This document shows positions 4,121 to 6,307 of a stretch of 6,307 nucleotides of DNA, one piece after another. Source of the stretch: CAVPEW01 sp050247895 (GTDB lineage Bacteria > Actinomycetota > Acidimicrobiia > Acidimicrobiales > VFJN01); assembly GCA_050247895.1 (NCBI GenBank), contig JBFWTJ010000226.1, positions 1 to 6,307 on the forward strand, in the 5' to 3' direction. The notes under the pieces are model-generated. The model made no database searches, was not told the origin of the DNA, and was given only the letters and a program-made list of their open reading frames with translations. Position numbers and translations under genes: made by a program. Position 1 is the stretch's first letter. Each line of letters begins with the position of its first letter.

Positions 4121-6307
4121 ATGGACACGAACCCGGGGACGCACCCCTCGAACCACGTGCGAGCCGACCGCCGAGCCCGGGCGCGGCTGCGCCACGCGCT
4201 GGCCGCCGTCCTCGCCGTCCTGCTGGTCGCCGGCGGCCTCGTGGTGGCGCCCGTGGTCGCCTTCGCGGCCGAGACGACCTACACCCACTTCGCCGGCGAG
4301 ACGGTCACCTACGACACCGAGGCCGTCGTCGGCGAGCCGATCCGGGTCAGCGGGACCGGCTGGCTGGCCAAGCCCGACTTCGTCGACGAGGGCGAGGAGG
4401 GATCGGTCATCGGCCTGAAGCTGATCGACCCGACCCTCGGCCAGCTCGAGCGCCAGGAACTGCTCGAGAACCCCCGGCTCGGCACCACGATCACCAACGC
4501 CACGGTGTGGGGCGTGGTGTGGGCCGACAGCGACGGCAACTTCGAGGTCGAGCTCGAGTGGCCGGACGCGTCGGTGGCCAAGCCCGGCTTCGTGCCCTCC
4601 TGGGAGCCCGGCGACACCTTCACCCTCCAGCTCCTCTCCGGCACCCTCTACAGCGACGAGCCCGGCGTCGACCCGACCCAGCGGCCCGACGTGTCGCGCA
4701 CCGTCCCGCTGACGATCACCGTGGTCGACGCAGGCCCGGTCGCCACCGCGCCGGTGGTCACCCAGCAGCCCGTCACCACGGAGAACGCGATCAGCGGCAG
4801 CGAGGTGACCTTCACCGCGGCCGCGTCGGGTGACCCCGCGCCCACCGTGCAGTGGCAGCGCAGCACCGCCGTGCACGCCTCGGTCCCCCCGGCCAACTGG
4901 GTGGACATCTCTGGCGCGACCGACCCGACCCTCACCATCGTCGCCGGCACCTCCCCCCACACCAACAACCGCTGGTACCGGGCTGTGTTCACCAACGCCG
5001 AGGGGTCGGCGACCACCGAGGCGGCGCGCCTCGCCATCGCCGCGGCCCCGACCGTGACCCAGCAGCCCGCCGGCGCCACGATCTCGGACGGCGGCACCGC
5101 GACCTTCACCGCCGCGGCCAGCAGCCCCGTCGCGACCACCGTCCGCTGGCAGTCGACCGCGACCGCCCTGCCCAACGGCGAGCCCGACGACGCCACCTGG
5201 ACCGACGTGCCCGGTGCCACCGCCGCCACCCTGGTCGTGGAAGGCGCCGGTGCCGACCGGCACGGCACCTTCTACCGGGCGGTGTTCACCGGCTCGGGTT
5301 CGACGAACACCCAGCCCGCCCAGCTCCGGTTCTTCGAGCACCTCGACACGAACGGCTCGGTCACCGTCTCGGGCGAGTCCTACACCGCGGGCCAGTCTCC
5401 GCTCCCGTTCTCGGTGTCGGCCCCGAACGCCGTCGTGGCCGGTCAGCCGATCGTGATCTCCGGCACCGGCTACGTGCACACGGACGGCACCCAGGGGTCC
5501 GTCGTCAACTTCTTCGTCGACGCCGCCTACTCCGGTGACCCGAACACCCTCAACACGACCCGGGAGATCACCCACCCGGTCACCGGCCAGGTCATGGCCG
5601 ACAAGCGCACCCACGCCGTCCTCCAGGCCAGCCCCGACGGCACCTGGCAGGTGCAGATCCCCTGGCCGGACCACACCAACACGACCCAGACCGAGGAATT
5701 CTTCGCGACCAACTGGGCTCCCGGCACGCACCACATCGTGCGGATCCTGACCGGCTCGTTGCTCAACGGCGACCACCAGCGCGGCATCTCGGTGCGCTTC
5801 ACCGTCCTGGGCGAGCCGACCCAGACCGAGGTCGCCCCCGAGGTCACGGGCCAGCCGGCGGACCTGACCGTCCAGGCGGGCGAGGACGCCGTGTTCACCG
5901 CTGCGGCGACCGGTGATCCCGCGCCCACGGTGCAGTGGGAGTCGTCGGACGACGGCGAGACCTGGTCGCCGATCGCCGGTGCCACCGCCACGACCCTGAC
6001 CCTGGCCGGGGTGACCGTCGAGCAGTCCGGCATCCAGTACCGGGCCGTGTTCACCAACGCCGCGGGCTCGGCCACGTCCGAGGTGGCGACCCTGACGGTG
6101 GACCCTGTCCCGCCCACGCCCGCGGTGGTCGTGCACGATGGCACGGTCGAGTTGGGTGGCACGGTCCGGGTGACCGGCGAGGGGTTCGTCCATCCTGAGG
6201 GTGGCGGGTCGCGGATCGCGCTCAAGATCGACGACGGTGCGATCGCGCGGGTCGACAGCACGTTGCATCCCAACCAGACGATCTGGTGGATCGTGGATGC
6301 CGAGGCC
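4121..6307 (+). CDS. Large modular secreted surface protein with Ig-like domains (3' end outside window)
   Basis: The frame from ATG 4121 has no stop before the window edge and gives at least 729 residues. Residues 1-50 are a signal peptide: arginine-rich n-region (R14-R24), hydrophobic core (about 26-46) and cleavage after AFA or AFAA near residue 50. The mature part alternates two module types. Beta-rich modules of unknown family lie at about 53-205, 412-564 and 669 to the edge, with shared motifs such as VVGEPIRVSGTGW and VVAGQPIVISGTGY, WPD, and a W-x-PG-x(6)-LL/LTG pattern. Ig-like domains lie at about 211-308, 310-403 and 573-660, with FTAAA, PAPTVQW, ATxxTLT and YRAVFTN motifs. The visible 729 residues have no cysteine, so domains are not disulfide-stabilised. 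The same unknown module occurs in the surface protein ahead of the transporter genes. An iron-box-like site upstream and the neighbouring fepDGC genes suggest a surface role in iron or haem capture; adhesion is the main alternative. The anchor, if any, is outside the window. Confidence 0.88.
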   Translation, partial: MDTNPGTHPSNHVRADRRARARLRHALAAVLAVLLVAGGLVVAPVVAFAAETTYTHFAGETVTYDTEAVVGEPIRVSGTGWLAKPDFVDEGEEGSVIGLKLIDPTLGQLERQELLENPRLGTTITNATVWGVVWADSDGNFEVELEWPDASVAKPGFVPSWEPGDTFTLQLLSGTLYSDEPGVDPTQRPDVSRTVPLTITVVDAGPVATAPVVTQQPVTTENAISGSEVTFTAAASGDPAPTVQWQRSTAVHASVPPANWVDISGATDPTLTIVAGTSPHTNNRWYRAVFTNAEGSATTEAARLAIAAAPTVTQQPAGATISDGGTATFTAAASSPVATTVRWQSTATALPNGEPDDATWTDVPGATAATLVVEGAGADRHGTFYRAVFTGSGSTNTQPAQLRFFEHLDTNGSVTVSGESYTAGQSPLPFSVSAPNAVVAGQPIVISGTGYVHTDGTQGSVVNFFVDAAYSGDPNTLNTTREITHPVTGQVMADKRTHAVLQASPDGTWQVQIPWPDHTNTTQTEEFFATNWAPGTHHIVRILTGSLLNGDHQRGISVRFTVLGEPTQTEVAPEVTGQPADLTVQAGEDAVFTAAATGDPAPTVQWESSDDGETWSPIAGATATTLTLAGVTVEQSGIQYRAVFTNAAGSATSEVATLTVDPVPPTPAVVVHDGTVELGGTVRVTGEGFVHPEGGGSRIALKIDDGAIARVDSTLHPNQTIWWIVDAEA
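4277..4735 (+). other. Unknown beta-rich module, copy 1 (residues 53-205)
   Basis: It begins with a conserved strand, VVGEPIRVSGTGW, followed by GSVIGLKLID, then VELEWPD and WEPGDTFTLQLLSGTLY, and ends in PLTITVVD. The same order of motifs recurs in copies 2 and 3 and in the surface protein at the start of the window. Copy 1 has a longer Asp/Glu-rich insertion after the first strand. No named family was recognised. Confidence 0.6.
4751..5044 (+). repeat. Ig-like domain 1 (residues 211-308)
   Basis: It opens with PVVTQQP, then VTFTAAASGDPAPTVQWQ, WVDISGAT and WYRAVFTNAEGSATT, a bacterial Ig-like (I-set-like) pattern without the usual cysteine pair. Its DNA is close to that of domain 3, especially at 4808-4852 and 4976-5017. 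Confidence 0.75.
5048..5329 (+). repeat. Ig-like domain 2 (residues 310-403)
   Basis: It follows domain 1 directly and opens with PTVTQQP, then ATFTAAASSP, VRWQ, WTDVPGATAATL and FYRAVFTGSGS. It is the most divergent of the three, with SSPVATTVRW in place of the GDPAPTVQW motif. Confidence 0.7.
5354..5812 (+). other. Unknown beta-rich module, copy 2 (residues 412-564)
   Basis: Its motifs are VVAGQPIVISGTGY, GSVVNFFVDAAYS, TWQVQIPWPD, WAPGTHHIVRILTGSLL and the closing VRFTVLG, in the same order as copy 1. A sequence ITHPVTGQVMADKRTHAV (residues 498-515) forms a His-containing insertion not seen in copy 1. It sits between Ig-like domains 2 and 3. Confidence 0.6.
5837..6100 (+). repeat. Ig-like domain 3 (residues 573-660)
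   Basis: It shows PEVTGQPADLTVQAGEDAVF, AAATGDPAPTVQW, WSPIAGATATTLTL and YRAVFTNAAGSATS. It is the copy closest to the canonical pattern of bacterial Ig-like repeats and resembles domain 1 at both protein and DNA level. It has no cysteine. Confidence 0.75.
6125..6307 (+). other. Unknown beta-rich module, copy 3 (residues 669 onward, cut by window edge)
   Basis: It starts with VELGGTVRVTGEGF and continues RIALKIDDGAIARVD. The KIDDG motif is identical to that in the surface protein at the start of the window (YIKIDDG, bases 219-239), which makes this copy the best link between the two proteins. The T-ending codon use of this segment differs from the rest of the gene. The remainder of the module is outside the window. 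Confidence 0.6.

Noticed and set aside
4040..6268. Very long open frame on the - strand (742 codons) opposite the modular surface protein
   Set aside because: Its translation is a Gly/Arg/Asp-rich string without motifs, typical of the antisense of GC-rich coding DNA, and it would cover the promoter region. The + strand frame has a ribosome binding site, signal peptide and recognisable domains.
1..6307. CRISPR array, tRNA, rRNA, insertion sequence or attachment site
   Set aside because: No regularly spaced repeats, tRNA cloverleaf, rRNA-like stretch, transposase motifs or terminal inverted repeats were seen; nearly all bases are accounted for by coding sequence.

Overview
The window is very GC-rich (stop codons are rare on every strand, codons mostly end in G or C, and GTG is used as a start), which fits a high-GC actinobacterium; the genus cannot be read from the sequence. 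All supported genes lie on the + strand. They form an iron-acquisition locus: a ferric-siderophore ABC transporter flanked by two exported surface proteins.

Layout. Positions 1-932 hold the 3' part of a gene for a secreted, membrane-anchored surface protein; its start is upstream of the window. It is followed after 12 bases by a FepD-type permease (945-2045), a FepG-type permease that overlaps it by four bases (GTGA, 2042-3166), and a FepC-type ATPase two bases further on (3169-4008). These four genes look like one transcription unit. The AT-rich gap 4009-4120 is the only real intergenic region. It holds two short perfect palindromes, one of which (GTAAGG-CAC-CCTTAC) resembles an actinobacterial DtxR/IdeR iron box, and a clear ribosome binding site. 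From 4121 to the window edge runs a long open frame with no stop, at least 729 residues, encoding a signal-peptide-bearing, cysteine-free modular surface protein.

How the parts may work together. The two permeases should form a heterodimeric membrane channel energised by the ATPase, importing a ferric siderophore or similar iron chelate. No substrate-binding lipoprotein is visible; it may be outside the window or elsewhere. The flanking surface proteins share a roughly 100-150-residue beta-rich module that I cannot assign to a named family. It occurs once in the upstream protein and three times (the last cut by the window edge) in the downstream protein, where it alternates with Ig-like domains. 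The most interesting reading is that these proteins capture or hand over iron or haem compounds at the cell surface, much as HtaA/HtaB-type proteins do next to the hmuTUV genes of corynebacteria. No HtaA domain is recognisable by eye, so this role is inferred from context only.
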